Assembly (NCBI RefSeq): GCF_009827055.1
Contig: NZ_WUMK01000015.1
Location: forward strand, 25,212-89,211
Direction: 5' to 3'
DNA: 64,000 bases
Source: Shinella kummerowiae
GTDB taxonomy: Bacteria > Pseudomonadota > Alphaproteobacteria > Rhizobiales > Rhizobiaceae
Shown here: in pieces, positions 9,028 to 17,832 of the stretch
Position numbering within the stretch: position 1 is the stretch's first letter
Layout: each line of letters starts with the position of its first letter
Translations under genes and position numbers: made by a program
The notes under the pieces: generated by a model
What the model was told of the DNA's origin: nothing
What the model saw: the letters and a program-made list of their open reading frames with translations, nothing else
Database searches by the model: none

Positions 9028-9792
9028 TCATCTCCCCAGATAATTCTCGATGACCTTCTGGTCGGCGCTGACGAAGTCGATCGAGCCTTCCGCCAGAACA
9101 GAGCCCTCCGCGAGGCACGTCACCTTCACGCCGAGATCGCGGATGAAGCCCATGTCGTGTTCGACGACGACGACGGAGCGGGTTTTTGCGATCTCCTTCA
9201 GCAGGACCGCTGTTTCCGCAGTCTCCGCGTCCGTCATGCCGGCAACGGGTTCGTCGACCAGCAGGAGTTCCGGCTCCTGCGCGAGCAGCATGCCGATCTC
9301 CAGCCATTGTTTCTGCCCGTGGCTGAGATTGGCCGCAAAATCGTCCTTGCGGTTGGTCAGGCGCACGGTCGAGAGAATCTCCTCGATACGCGCCCTGTCC
9401 TCGGCCGTCAGACGATAGAACAGCGTGGAAAAGACACCACGCTTGCGGTTGAGCGCCAGTTCCAGATTGTCCCACACCGTGTGGCTTTCGAAGACCGTGG
9501 GTTTCTGGAATTTGCGACCGATGCCAAGCTGGGCAATCTCCGCCTCGTCCTTCTGCGTAAGATCGATCGAGCCCTTGAAGAACACTTCGCCCGAGTCCGG
9601 CCGCGTCTTGCCGGTGATGATATCCATCATCGTCGTCTTGCCGGCACCGTTCGGGCCGATGATGGCGCGCAGTTCGCCGGGCTCGATGACGAAGGACAGC
9701 GAATTCAGGGCCTTGAAGCCATCGAAGGAGACGGAGACGCCGTCGAGATAGAGGATGCTGTTGGGTTTGGTATTACCAACGAGGGTGTTCAT
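9028..9792 (-). CDS. urtD: urea ABC transporter ATP-binding protein UrtD
   Basis: A LivG-type ATPase of about 254 aa. Walker A is GPNGAGKTT, the signature is LSHGQKQWLEIG and Walker B is LLLVDEPVAG. The LSHGQKQWLEIGMLLAQ run is characteristic of UrtD. The frame extends to GTG 9801, overlapping the urtC stop, but ATG 9792 has CGGAG at proper spacing and is preferred. It pairs with UrtE under the UrtB/UrtC membrane channel. Confidence 0.94.
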   Translation of the reverse strand: MNTLVGNTKPNSILYLDGVSVSFDGFKALNSLSFVIEPGELRAIIGPNGAGKTTMMDIITGKTRPDSGEVFFKGSIDLTQKDEAEIAQLGIGRKFQKPTVFESHTVWDNLELALNRKRGVFSTLFYRLTAEDRARIEEILSTVRLTNRKDDFAANLSHGQKQWLEIGMLLAQEPELLLVDEPVAGMTDAETAETAVLLKEIAKTRSVVVVEHDMGFIRDLGVKVTCLAEGSVLAEGSIDFVSADQKVIENYLGR

Positions 9793-9797
9793 GCCGG

Positions 9798-10964
9798 TCA
9801 CTCCGCCGCCTGGGGTTCTGCCGCAGCCGCAAAGGTGCGCGCGTCTTCGGCCTCCCGCGCCTTGCGGTATTCCTTGCGCCGCTCGACGAACTGCCGTGCC
9901 GTGCCAACAATGCCCTTGGGCAGGAAGAGTGTGACGAGTACGAAGAGGCCGCCAAGCGCGAAGAGCCAGAATTCCGGGAAAGCCGCAGTAAAGATGCTCT
10001 TTCCGCCATTGACGAGGATGGCGCCGACGATCGGCCCGATCAGTGTGCCGCGCCCGCCGACCGCCGCCCAGATGACGACTTCGATCGAGTTGGCCGGATC
10101 GAATTCACCCGGATTGATGATGCCGACCTGCGGCACATAGAGCGCGCCGGCAATGCCTGCCATCATGGCGGAAACAACGAAGGCGAAGAGCTTCATGTGT
10201 TCGACGCGGTAGCCGAGAAAGCGCGTGCGGCTTTCGGCATCGCGCACCCCGACGAGGATCTTGCCGTATTTAGAGCGCACGATGCCCGAGGTGATGATCA
10301 GCGAAAGGGCGAGCGCTATGGCCGAGGCCGCAAAGAGCGCGGAACGGGTGCCGTTTGCCTGGATATTGAAGCCCAGAATATCCTTGAAATCGGTGAGGCC
10401 GTTGTTGCCGCCGAAGCCCATGTCGTTGCGGAAGAAGGCAAGCAGCAGGGCAAAGGTCATGGCCTGGGTGATGATCGACAGATAGACGCCGTTGACGCGC
10501 GAGCGGAAGGCGAACCAACCAAAGACGAAGGCGAGCAGGCCGGGCACGACGACCGCCATCAGGGCGGCGAACCAGAACATGTCGAAGCCGTACCAGAACC
10601 AGGGCAATTCCTTCCAGTTGAGGAAGACCATGAAGTCCGGCAATAGCGGGTTGCCGTAGGAGCCGCGCGCGCCGATCTGGCGCATCAGGTACATGCCCAT
10701 GGCATAACCACCGAGCGCGAAGAACGCGGCGTGGCCGAGCGAGAGAATGCCGCAGAAGCCCCAGACGAGATCGAGCGCCAGCGCCAGCAGCGCATAGGTC
10801 AGGTACTTGCCGAACAGCGAGACGATATAGGTCGGCACGTGCAGCGGATGGTCCGATGTCGTCAGCAGGTTGAGCGCCGGAACGAGAGCAGCGAGCACCA
10901 GCAGAATCGCGACGGCGATGACGATGTTGCGCCCGAGCGCCTTGGCGAGAAACGACGTGATCAT
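9798..10964 (-). CDS. urtC: urea ABC transporter permease UrtC
   Basis: A 388-aa inner-membrane permease of the LivM type with about ten hydrophobic segments. Recognisable blocks are GFCGILSLGHAAFFALGGYAMGMYL and, near the C-terminus, VIWAAVGGRGTLIGPIVGA. The tail (FVERRKEYRKAREAEDARTF) is charged and cytoplasmic. It overlaps urtB by 4 bp (ATGA), showing translational coupling. Confidence 0.95.
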   Translation of the reverse strand: MITSFLAKALGRNIVIAVAILLVLAALVPALNLLTTSDHPLHVPTYIVSLFGKYLTYALLALALDLVWGFCGILSLGHAAFFALGGYAMGMYLMRQIGARGSYGNPLLPDFMVFLNWKELPWFWYGFDMFWFAALMAVVVPGLLAFVFGWFAFRSRVNGVYLSIITQAMTFALLLAFFRNDMGFGGNNGLTDFKDILGFNIQANGTRSALFAASAIALALSLIITSGIVRSKYGKILVGVRDAESRTRFLGYRVEHMKLFAFVVSAMMAGIAGALYVPQVGIINPGEFDPANSIEVVIWAAVGGRGTLIGPIVGAILVNGGKSIFTAAFPEFWLFALGGLFVLVTLFLPKGIVGTARQFVERRKEYRKAREAEDARTFAAAAEPQAAE

Positions 10965-12592
10965 GCTTCCACCGCCCGTCCCTTGAGTGCGAAGAGCCCG
11001 CGCGGCCGCTTCTGGATGAAGAGGATGATGAGCACGAGCACAAGGATCTTGCCGAGCACGGCACCGGCATAGGGCTCGAGGAACTTGTTGAGGATGCCAA
11101 GCGTGAAGGCGCCGACCAGCGTGCCCCAGAGATTGCCGACACCGCCGAAGACCACGACCATGAAGCTGTCGATGATGTAGCCCTGGCCAAGGTTCGGCGA
11201 GACGTTGTCGATTTGGCTCAGCGCCACGCCGGCAATGCCCGCAATGCCGGAGCCGAGCGCAAAGGTCAGCGCGTCGACCCAGGGCGTCCGGATACCCATC
11301 GAAGAGGCCATGCGGCGGTTCTGCGTGACAGCACGCATCTGCAGGCCCATCGGCGTCTTCTTCAGGAGGAAGAGCAGGAAGGCGAAGACGGCGAGCGAGA
11401 AGACGATGATCCAGAGCCGGTTCCAGGTGACGGTGAGGCCGCCAAGTTCGAAGGCGCCGGACATCCAGGACGGGTTACCGACCTCCTGGTTCGTCGGGCC
11501 GAAGATCGAGCGCACGGCCTGCTGCAGGATCAGCGAAACGCCCCAGGTGGCGAGCAAGGTTTCGAGCGGCCGGCCATAGAGGAAGCGGATGATGCCGCGC
11601 TCCATGACGAGACCGACTGCGCCAGTGACGAGGAAGGCAAGCGGCAGCGCGATCGCCAGCGACCAGGCGAAGGCGTCGGGATAGGAATTGCGGATGATCT
11701 CCTGCACCACGAAGGTGGTGTAGGCGCCGAGCATGACCATCTCGCCATGTGCCATGTTGATGATGCCCATCACGCCGAAGGTGATGGCAAGCCCGATTGC
11801 CGCGAGCAGCAGCACCGAGCCGAGCGACAGGCCGTACCAGATATTCTGGCCGGCGGCCCAGAGCGCAAGCTGGTCCTCGATCTGCTGGATGCCGGTCTCG
11901 ATATCCGGCCGCAGGCTTTCATCGGCAGAAGAGAGAGCGCCGGAAAGCAGCGACAGCGAATCCCGCCCGCCGGTCTGGACGACGGTGGCGATGGCGGCCT
12001 TCTTCTCCTCCACAGGCCGGTCGGACACGAGGACGGAAGCTGCGCGGGCTTTTTCGAGCACGGCCTTGACCGCGCTGTCCGTTTCACCGGCAAGCGCCGC
12101 ATCGAGGCCTTCGAGAGAATCGGCGGATGGCGTGCGCAGGATTGTCTGCGCTGCCTGGAGGCGAACGCCTGCATCAGGGCTCATCAGCGTCAGGCCGCCG
12201 AGTGCGGCGCGGATCACGCGGCGCAGCCCGTTGTTGACCTTGACCTTTTCGAGCGCCGCCTTGGCTTCCTCGCCGGCCGCATCTCCCGTCAGGGCGTCGA
12301 CGAGTTTGAAGTTGGAACCGGCCGGCTTGACGATGAAGACCATGCCGTCGGATTTGCGCTGGTAGAGATCCCCTTCGGACAATGCCTCAAGCGCCGGAAC
12401 GATCTTCGGATCACCCGTCTTGGCGAGCGCCTCGACCTGTTTCTGGTTTTCCTGGAAACTGCCGCCGCCGAGCGCGTTGACCATGGTGCGCAGGTCGTCC
12501 GCCGCGCGCAGGTCCGTCGCGAGCACCGTCACCACCACGCAGAAGGCGATGAGCAGGCATTGCAGGAAACGATGGATGAGGCGCGTGGGCAT
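10961..12592 (-). CDS. urtB: urea ABC transporter permease UrtB
   Basis: A 543-aa LivH-type permease with the long extracytoplasmic N-terminal part typical of UrtB. It has a signal-like segment (LLIAFCVVVTVLATDLRA, about 13-30), a helical repeat-rich region to about residue 245, then the membrane domain (LAITFGVMGIINMAHGEMVMLGAY). The frame is open further upstream, but ATG 12592 gives the usual N-terminus; the upstream part crosses the RIME-like repeat and is not coding. It follows urtA after a 227-bp gap that holds that repeat. Confidence 0.95.
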   Translation of the reverse strand: MPTRLIHRFLQCLLIAFCVVVTVLATDLRAADDLRTMVNALGGGSFQENQKQVEALAKTGDPKIVPALEALSEGDLYQRKSDGMVFIVKPAGSNFKLVDALTGDAAGEEAKAALEKVKVNNGLRRVIRAALGGLTLMSPDAGVRLQAAQTILRTPSADSLEGLDAALAGETDSAVKAVLEKARAASVLVSDRPVEEKKAAIATVVQTGGRDSLSLLSGALSSADESLRPDIETGIQQIEDQLALWAAGQNIWYGLSLGSVLLLAAIGLAITFGVMGIINMAHGEMVMLGAYTTFVVQEIIRNSYPDAFAWSLAIALPLAFLVTGAVGLVMERGIIRFLYGRPLETLLATWGVSLILQQAVRSIFGPTNQEVGNPSWMSGAFELGGLTVTWNRLWIIVFSLAVFAFLLFLLKKTPMGLQMRAVTQNRRMASSMGIRTPWVDALTFALGSGIAGIAGVALSQIDNVSPNLGQGYIIDSFMVVVFGGVGNLWGTLVGAFTLGILNKFLEPYAGAVLGKILVLVLIILFIQKRPRGLFALKGRAVEA

Positions 12593-12670
12593 CTCATGTC
12601 CTCGGAGCGATAACGGAGAAAGGATTTGGTCCCGACGCAATACGCCGGGACGATGGTTTGTCAGCAAAGC

Positions 12671-12786
12671 CCCCTCATCCGGCCCTTCGGGCCACCTTCT
12701 CCCCGCGGGGGAGAAGGGAGTAGAAGGCGTTTGCGATCTTCCCCTTCTCCCCTGCGGGGAGAAGGTGCCGGCAGGCGGATGAGGGG
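12671..12786. repeat. RIME-like palindromic mosaic element between urtA and urtB
   Basis: Terminal inverted repeats CCCCTCATCCG (12671-12681) and CGGATGAGGGG (12776-12786) enclose two GC-rich hairpins: CCTTCTCCCC/GGGGAGAAGG around 12694-12718 and CCTTCTCCC/GGGAGAAGG around 12743-12765. This layout and sequence match what is known of Rhizobium intergenic mosaic elements. As RNA between urtA and urtB it could stabilise urtA mRNA or attenuate read-through, which would fit the need for excess binding protein. Confidence 0.8.
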
Positions 12787-12819
12787 GCGTTCGCCACAAC
12801 ACCCGCCCTCGCTTCAGGA

Positions 12820-14112
12820 TCAGGACCCCTTGCCGCCGCACTTGCCGGTGGCGACGTTGAAATTGCCGCACGACATCGGCGCACGCCAATCGGCGATCAG
12901 ATCCTTCGAGTCGGGCAAGAAGTCCGACCATTCGTCGCCGACCACGAGGCCGGGGGTTTCCCAGACGGTCTCGAACTGGCCGTCGGCCTGGATTTCGCCG
13001 ATCAGCACGGGCTTGGTGATGTGGTGGTTCGGCATCATGGTGGAGAGGCCGCCCGAGAGATTCGGCACGGAGACGCCGATCATCGCGTCGAGCACGGCGT
13101 CCGTATCCGTCGTGCCGGCCTTTTCTACGGCCTTCAGCCACATGTTGAAGCCGATGTAGTGCGCTTCCATCGGGTCGTTGGTGACGCGTTTTTCGTTCTT
13201 GGTGAAGGCCTTCCACGTCTTGATGAACTCGGCATTCGACGGGTTGTCGACGGACTGGAAGTAGTTCCAGGCAGCCAGGTGGCCGACGAGCGGCGTCGTA
13301 TCGAGACCGGCCAGTTCCTCTTCGCCGACCGAGAAGGCGACAACCGGAATGTCTTCGGCCTTGACGCCCTGGTTGCCGAGTTCCTTGTAGAAGGGAACGT
13401 TGGCGTCGCCGTTGATGGTCGAGACGACGGCGGTCTTCTTGCCGGCCGAGCCGAACTTCTTGATGTCGGAGACGATCGTCTGCCAGTCGGAATGGCCGAA
13501 CGGCGTGTAGTTGATCATGATGTCCTCGGGCTTCACGCCCTTGGAGATCAGATAGGCTTCGAGAATCTTGTTGGTCGTGCGCGGATAGACATAGTCGGTG
13601 CCGGCGAGAACCCAGCGCTCGACGCCTTCGTTCTCGGCGAGATAATCGACGGCCGGGATTGCCTGCTGGTTCGGCGCAGCCCCGGTATAGAACACGTTGC
13701 GCTGGCTTTCTTCGCCCTCGTACTGGACGGGGTAGAAGAGGATGGAATTCAGCTCTTCGAAGACCGGCAGCACGGATTTGCGCGACACGGAGGTCCAGCA
13801 GCCGAACACGGCCGAGACCTTATTGACCGATACCAGTTCGCGTGCCTTTTCAGCAAAGAGCGGCCAGTCGGAGGCCGGGTCAACGACGACGGCTTCGAGC
13901 TTCTTGCCGAGAAGACCGCCCTTCTTGTTCTGCTCATCGATGAGCATCAGCATGGCATCCTTGAGCGTCGTCTCGGAGATGGCCATAGTGCCGGAAAGCG
14001 AATGCAGGATGCCGACCTTGATCGTGTCGTCGGCTGCGAAAGCGCCGTGGAAGGCGGTTGTCGAGAGAATGGCTGCAAGCAATGCGCCGGTGGCGCGCGC
14101 CTTGATGGACAT
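12820..14112 (-). CDS. urtA: urea ABC transporter substrate-binding protein UrtA
   Basis: A 430-aa periplasmic binding protein with a signal peptide cleaved near AFA-ADDTIK (residue 26). Motifs typical of UrtA include KVGILHSLSGTMAISE, FGCWTSVSRKSVLPV and FYPVQYEGEE. Two cysteines close to the C-terminus (SCGNFNVATGKCGG) could form a disulfide. It is the first gene of the urt cluster and is divergent from the permease-kinase gene across 348 bp that carry the 18-bp candidate operator. Confidence 0.97.
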   Translation of the reverse strand: MSIKARATGALLAAILSTTAFHGAFAADDTIKVGILHSLSGTMAISETTLKDAMLMLIDEQNKKGGLLGKKLEAVVVDPASDWPLFAEKARELVSVNKVSAVFGCWTSVSRKSVLPVFEELNSILFYPVQYEGEESQRNVFYTGAAPNQQAIPAVDYLAENEGVERWVLAGTDYVYPRTTNKILEAYLISKGVKPEDIMINYTPFGHSDWQTIVSDIKKFGSAGKKTAVVSTINGDANVPFYKELGNQGVKAEDIPVVAFSVGEEELAGLDTTPLVGHLAAWNYFQSVDNPSNAEFIKTWKAFTKNEKRVTNDPMEAHYIGFNMWLKAVEKAGTTDTDAVLDAMIGVSVPNLSGGLSTMMPNHHITKPVLIGEIQADGQFETVWETPGLVVGDEWSDFLPDSKDLIADWRAPMSCGNFNVATGKCGGKGS

Positions 14113-14208
14113 GTCGGAACCCCTCTAGTTCTTTTTTTGACCGCAACGGGGCGGAAGCTTTTTTACCGTTGCTTAACAAACTATCGGACAGCGATGCTGC
14201 GCTGCACA

Positions 14209-14226
14209 TACGTCATTCTACGTAGG
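14209..14226 (-). promoter_or_regulatory. 18-bp candidate operator upstream of urtA (copy 1)
   Basis: TACGTCATTCTACGTAGG (plus-strand reading) has inverted half-sites TACGT and ACGTA separated by 6 bp. It lies 97-114 bp upstream of the urtA start and agrees at 15 of 18 positions with 1713-1730 upstream of ureE. The neighbouring LuxR-type response regulator is the obvious candidate ligand. Confidence 0.6.
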
Positions 14227-14344
14227 TGCCGGGGGTAAGCGGGAAGCATTTGCCGCGACGCACCAATTTCGGGGGCACAGCATCTGTGTTACGAAGGGCC
14301 ATTGTGTTGAATAACCGCCCTGTCCTCCGTCACCTGCGGCATGG

Positions 14345-14367
14345 ATCCTCGGGTCAAGCCCGAGGAT
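14345..14367. repeat. small GC-rich palindrome
   Basis: ATCCTCGGG and CCCGAGGAT form a perfect 9-bp stem with a short loop. Palindromes of this sequence type are common as dispersed repeats in rhizobial and related genomes (from memory, unchecked). It is more likely a repeat or a weak terminator than a specific operator. Confidence 0.5.
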
Positions 14368-14460
14368 GACGGAGAGGGTGGGTTTAGGGCACGCCACAAC
14401 GCACACCCAAAGGGCCGGATGGACAGGCCTTGAAACGTCACAGGGGAACAGCAGCAAAAA

Positions 14461-17400
14461 ATGGCCGCACGCCAGCGCATCATACCGATCCGCCGCGAAT
14501 ACAATCGCTGGGTCGCCAACCAGACGCTGGAAGACTATGCGCTGCGTTTCACGGCCAAGAGCGCGCGGCGCTTTTCATCCGACCGCATCTCGCAGACCGC
14601 CATCGGCGCCATCTCCTTCCTCGCGCTCGAGGCGATCGGCGGCGCGATCACCATGTCCTATGGCACGACGAATGCCATCGTCGCGATCATTGTCGCCAGC
14701 CTGATGATCCTGCTGGTCGGCCTGCCGATCAGCCGCTACGCCATCCGCCACGGCGTCGACATCGACCTTTTGACCCGCGGCGCGAGCTTCGGCTATATCG
14801 GCTCGACGCTGACCTCGCTGATTTATGCGAGCTTCACCTTCATCCTCTTCGCCATCGAAGCCTCCATCATGTCCGGCGCGCTGGAGCTGGCGCTCGGCAT
14901 CCCATTGTGGATCGGCTACATCATCTCGTCCGTCGTGGTGATCCCCCTCGTCACGCACGGCGTGCAGCTCATTTCGCGCTTCCAGCTCATCACCCAGCCG
15001 TTCTGGATCGTGCTCAACATCCTGCCTTTCGTCTTCATCGCCTTCGCGGACTGGGAAAAGGTCGGCGAATGGCTTGCCTATTCCGGCCTGCACCACGCCT
15101 CCGGCCCACCCGGCACCTATGCGCCCTTCAACCTGCTCGAGTTCGGCGCGGCCTCCGCCGTCATTTTCGCGCTGATGGCGCAGATTGGTGAGCAGGTCGA
15201 TTTCCTGCGCTTCCTGCCGCCGGACGGGCAGCGCAAGCTGCATCATCGCATCGCCGTGTTCCTTGCCGGCTCCGGCTGGGTCATCGTTGGCGCGCCAAAA
15301 CTGATTGCCGGGTCGTTCCTCGTGGTGCTGGCGCTATCGGCCGGCGTGCCCTCCACCCGGGCTGCCGATCCGGCGCAAATGTATTACACCGCCTTCGGCT
15401 ACATGCTGCCGTGGGATATGGCCGCCCTGTTGCTGATGGTCGCCTTCGTGGTGGTCTCGCAGCTCAAGATCAATGTGATGAACGCCTATGCGGGTTCACT
15501 CGCCTGGTCGAACTTCTTCTCGCGCCTGACCCACAGCCATCCCGGCCGTGTCATCTGGCTCGTCTTCAACGTGGCGATCGCGCTGCTGCTGATGGAGCTC
15601 GGCATCTACCGGCTGCTGGAGGAAACGCTGGGCGTCTTCTCGATCGTCGCCATGGCCTGGCTCTGCACGATCTCGGCCGATCTCTTCCTCAACAAGCCGC
15701 TCGGCCTGTCGCCGCCGGGTATCGAGTTCAAGCGCGCCCATCTCTATGACATCAACCCGGTCGGCCTCGGCGCCATGACGCTCTCGGCGATCATCGCGCT
15801 CACCGCCCATTTCGGCACCTTCGGCGAAATCCCCGCCTCGCTGGCGCCCTACATCGCCGCCGTCGTCGCCTTCATCGCCTCTCCCGCCATCGCCTGGGCG
15901 ACCGGCGGCAAATATTATCTGGCGCGAAAACCCCGGAAGAGCTGGGCACAGCAGCAGTCCATCACCTGTTCGATTTGCGAACACCCCTTTGAGCCGGAAG
16001 ATATGGCGTGGTGCCCGGCCTATGCCGCGCCGATCTGCTCACTCTGCTGTTCGCTCGACAGCCGCTGCCACGACCTCTGCAAGCCGAAGGCCCGCTTCAA
16101 CGCACAGGTGGCAGCTGTCGCAAAAACCATCCTGCCGGCACCGGTAACGGCGGCGCTCGGCACGCGCCTCGGCCGCTACGGCATTGCCACGGCGCTTTCC
16201 ATCACCAGCATGGGCATCATCCTTGCGATGATCGCCCATCAGGTCGGCACCGGCTCGCCGGAGACGGCCACCGTGGTGGAACGCACCATCGCCATCGTGT
16301 TTTTCGTCTTTGCCGTGGTGGCCGGCATCGTCTGCTGGTTTTATGTGCTGGCACATGACAGCCGGGTCGTCGCCGAGGAAGAATCCTCGCGCCAGACCAC
16401 ACTGCTCCTCAAGGAAATCGCCGCGCACAAGAAGACCGACGCGGCCCTCCAGCAGGCAAAGGAAACGGCCGAGGCCGCCAACCGCGCCAAGAGCCGCTAC
16501 GTCGTCGGCCTTAGCCACGAGCTGCGCACCCCACTCAATGCCGTGCTTGGCTACGCGCAGGTGCTGGAGCGCGACGAGAGCATCCCGCCGCAGCGTCAGG
16601 GCGCGATCCGCGTCATCAAGCGCAGCGCCGACCACCTCTCCGGGCTGATCGACGGCCTGCTGGATATTTCGAAGATCGAGGCCGGCAAGCTGCAGGTCTA
16701 TTCGAACGAGATCAACATCCACGAATTCCTCGACCAGATCATCGAGATGTTCCGTCCGCAGGCCCAGGCGAAAGGCGTGGCCTTCGAGCACAGCCGCTCC
16801 GCCAGTCTACCGCAATATGTGCGCACCGACGAGAAACGCTTGCGCCAGATCCTCGTCAACCTCATCTCCAATGCGATGAAGTTCACCGATAGCGGCCGCA
16901 TCTCGCTCGATGTCCTCTATCGCAGCCAGGTCGCGACCTTCACCGTCGCCGACAGCGGGCGGGGCATCCTCGAAAAGGACCTGCCGCGCATTTTCGAACC
17001 CTTCCAGCGCGGCGATGCCGAACATGGCCGCATGCCGGGCCTCGGTCTTGGCCTGACCATCACCCGGCTGCTCACCCAGACCCTCGGCGGCGAAATTTCG
17101 GTGAAGAGTGAACGCGACAGGGGCACGGAGTTCAAGGTGCGCCTCATGCTCTCGGCGGTTGACCGCCCGACCGCGCCGAAGATATTGCATATCAAGGGTT
17201 ACAGCGGACCGCGGCGGACCATCCTCGTCGTGGACGACAATGCAGACCACCGCAATCTGATGGAGGAGGTGCTGCGTCCGCTCGACTTCATCGTTCTGAC
17301 GGCTCGAAGCGCCGCGGATTGCCTCTCCCTCATCGAGGGTGTGAAGCCCGACCTGTTCTTGATCGACATTTCCATGCCCGGCATGAGCGGCTGGGAACTG

Positions 17401-17832
17401 GTGGAACGGCTGCGCATTCTCGGGCAATCCAGCCCGATCATCATGCTCTCGGCCAATATCGGAGACGGCTCCGCTTCCGCCCAGAACGGCCACAACGACA
17501 CGCTGGCAAAACCCTTCGACATCCGCCAGCTTGCCGACAAGCTTGCTTTGCATATGCGGCTCGATTGGGTCTACCAAGGCCAAACGGCAGCGAAGGAACC
17601 CGAAAAGGCAGCCATCATCATTCCGGCGGAGAGCCATGTGCAGGAATTGATACGGCTTGGCGAAATCGGTTATGTGCGCGGTATCGAGGCGAAGCTTGCC
17701 GAGATCGCCCGCACGCCCGAACACCAGCCGTTCACCGATGCGGTGCGCGCCTATGTGCAGGCTTTCGACCTTTCCGGTTACGATGCCTTCCTGAAGACCA
17801 TGGACCCACAAGAGGACGCTGCCCGTGACTGA
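14461..17832 (+). CDS. NCS1-permease-like / Cys-rich / hybrid histidine kinase fusion
   Basis: A 1123-aa membrane sensor. Residues 1-490 read as a complete NCS1 (purine/cytosine permease-like) transporter domain, including GGAITMSYGTTNAIVAI and KINVMNAYAGSLAWSNFF. Residues 503-540 hold eight cysteines (CxxC, C, CxxCC, C, C), likely a metal site. Two further membrane segments (about 570-630) lead to a HisKA domain (SHELRTPLN, His686). The ATPase domain has NLISNAMKF, DSGRGI and GLGLGLTI. A receiver domain follows (phospho-acceptor Asp969 in LIDISMPGMSG) and then a helical tail. It starts at ATG 14461 and overlaps the response-regulator gene by 8 bp. Divergence from urtA suggests it senses urea or a purine/ureide and controls the urea genes; ligand and transport activity are unknown. 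Confidence 0.85.
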   Translation: MAARQRIIPIRREYNRWVANQTLEDYALRFTAKSARRFSSDRISQTAIGAISFLALEAIGGAITMSYGTTNAIVAIIVASLMILLVGLPISRYAIRHGVDIDLLTRGASFGYIGSTLTSLIYASFTFILFAIEASIMSGALELALGIPLWIGYIISSVVVIPLVTHGVQLISRFQLITQPFWIVLNILPFVFIAFADWEKVGEWLAYSGLHHASGPPGTYAPFNLLEFGAASAVIFALMAQIGEQVDFLRFLPPDGQRKLHHRIAVFLAGSGWVIVGAPKLIAGSFLVVLALSAGVPSTRAADPAQMYYTAFGYMLPWDMAALLLMVAFVVVSQLKINVMNAYAGSLAWSNFFSRLTHSHPGRVIWLVFNVAIALLLMELGIYRLLEETLGVFSIVAMAWLCTISADLFLNKPLGLSPPGIEFKRAHLYDINPVGLGAMTLSAIIALTAHFGTFGEIPASLAPYIAAVVAFIASPAIAWATGGKYYLARKPRKSWAQQQSITCSICEHPFEPEDMAWCPAYAAPICSLCCSLDSRCHDLCKPKARFNAQVAAVAKTILPAPVTAALGTRLGRYGIATALSITSMGIILAMIAHQVGTGSPETATVVERTIAIVFFVFAVVAGIVCWFYVLAHDSRVVAEEESSRQTTLLLKEIAAHKKTDAALQQAKETAEAANRAKSRYVVGLSHELRTPLNAVLGYAQVLERDESIPPQRQGAIRVIKRSADHLSGLIDGLLDISKIEAGKLQVYSNEINIHEFLDQIIEMFRPQAQAKGVAFEHSRSASLPQYVRTDEKRLRQILVNLISNAMKFTDSGRISLDVLYRSQVATFTVADSGRGILEKDLPRIFEPFQRGDAEHGRMPGLGLGLTITRLLTQTLGGEISVKSERDRGTEFKVRLMLSAVDRPTAPKILHIKGYSGPRRTILVVDDNADHRNLMEEVLRPLDFIVLTARSAADCLSLIEGVKPDLFLIDISMPGMSGWELVERLRILGQSSPIIMLSANIGDGSASAQNGHNDTLAKPFDIRQLADKLALHMRLDWVYQGQTAAKEPEKAAIIIPAESHVQELIRLGEIGYVRGIEAKLAEIARTPEHQPFTDAVRAYVQAFDLSGYDAFLKTMDPQEDAARD

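Larger units (their letters stand above)
14113..14460. other. divergent intergenic region between urtA and the permease-kinase gene
   Basis: The 348 bp contain no supportable gene. They hold the 18-bp candidate operator (14209-14226) and a small perfect palindrome (14345-14367). I could not find a convincing sigma-54 (GG-N10-GC) promoter by eye, although nitrogen control of urea uptake would make one plausible. Confidence 0.6.

Noticed and set aside
12593..13216. N-terminal extension of urtB
   Set aside because: The open frame upstream of 12592 crosses the RIME-like palindrome and the start of urtA in antisense, and its sequence is unnatural.
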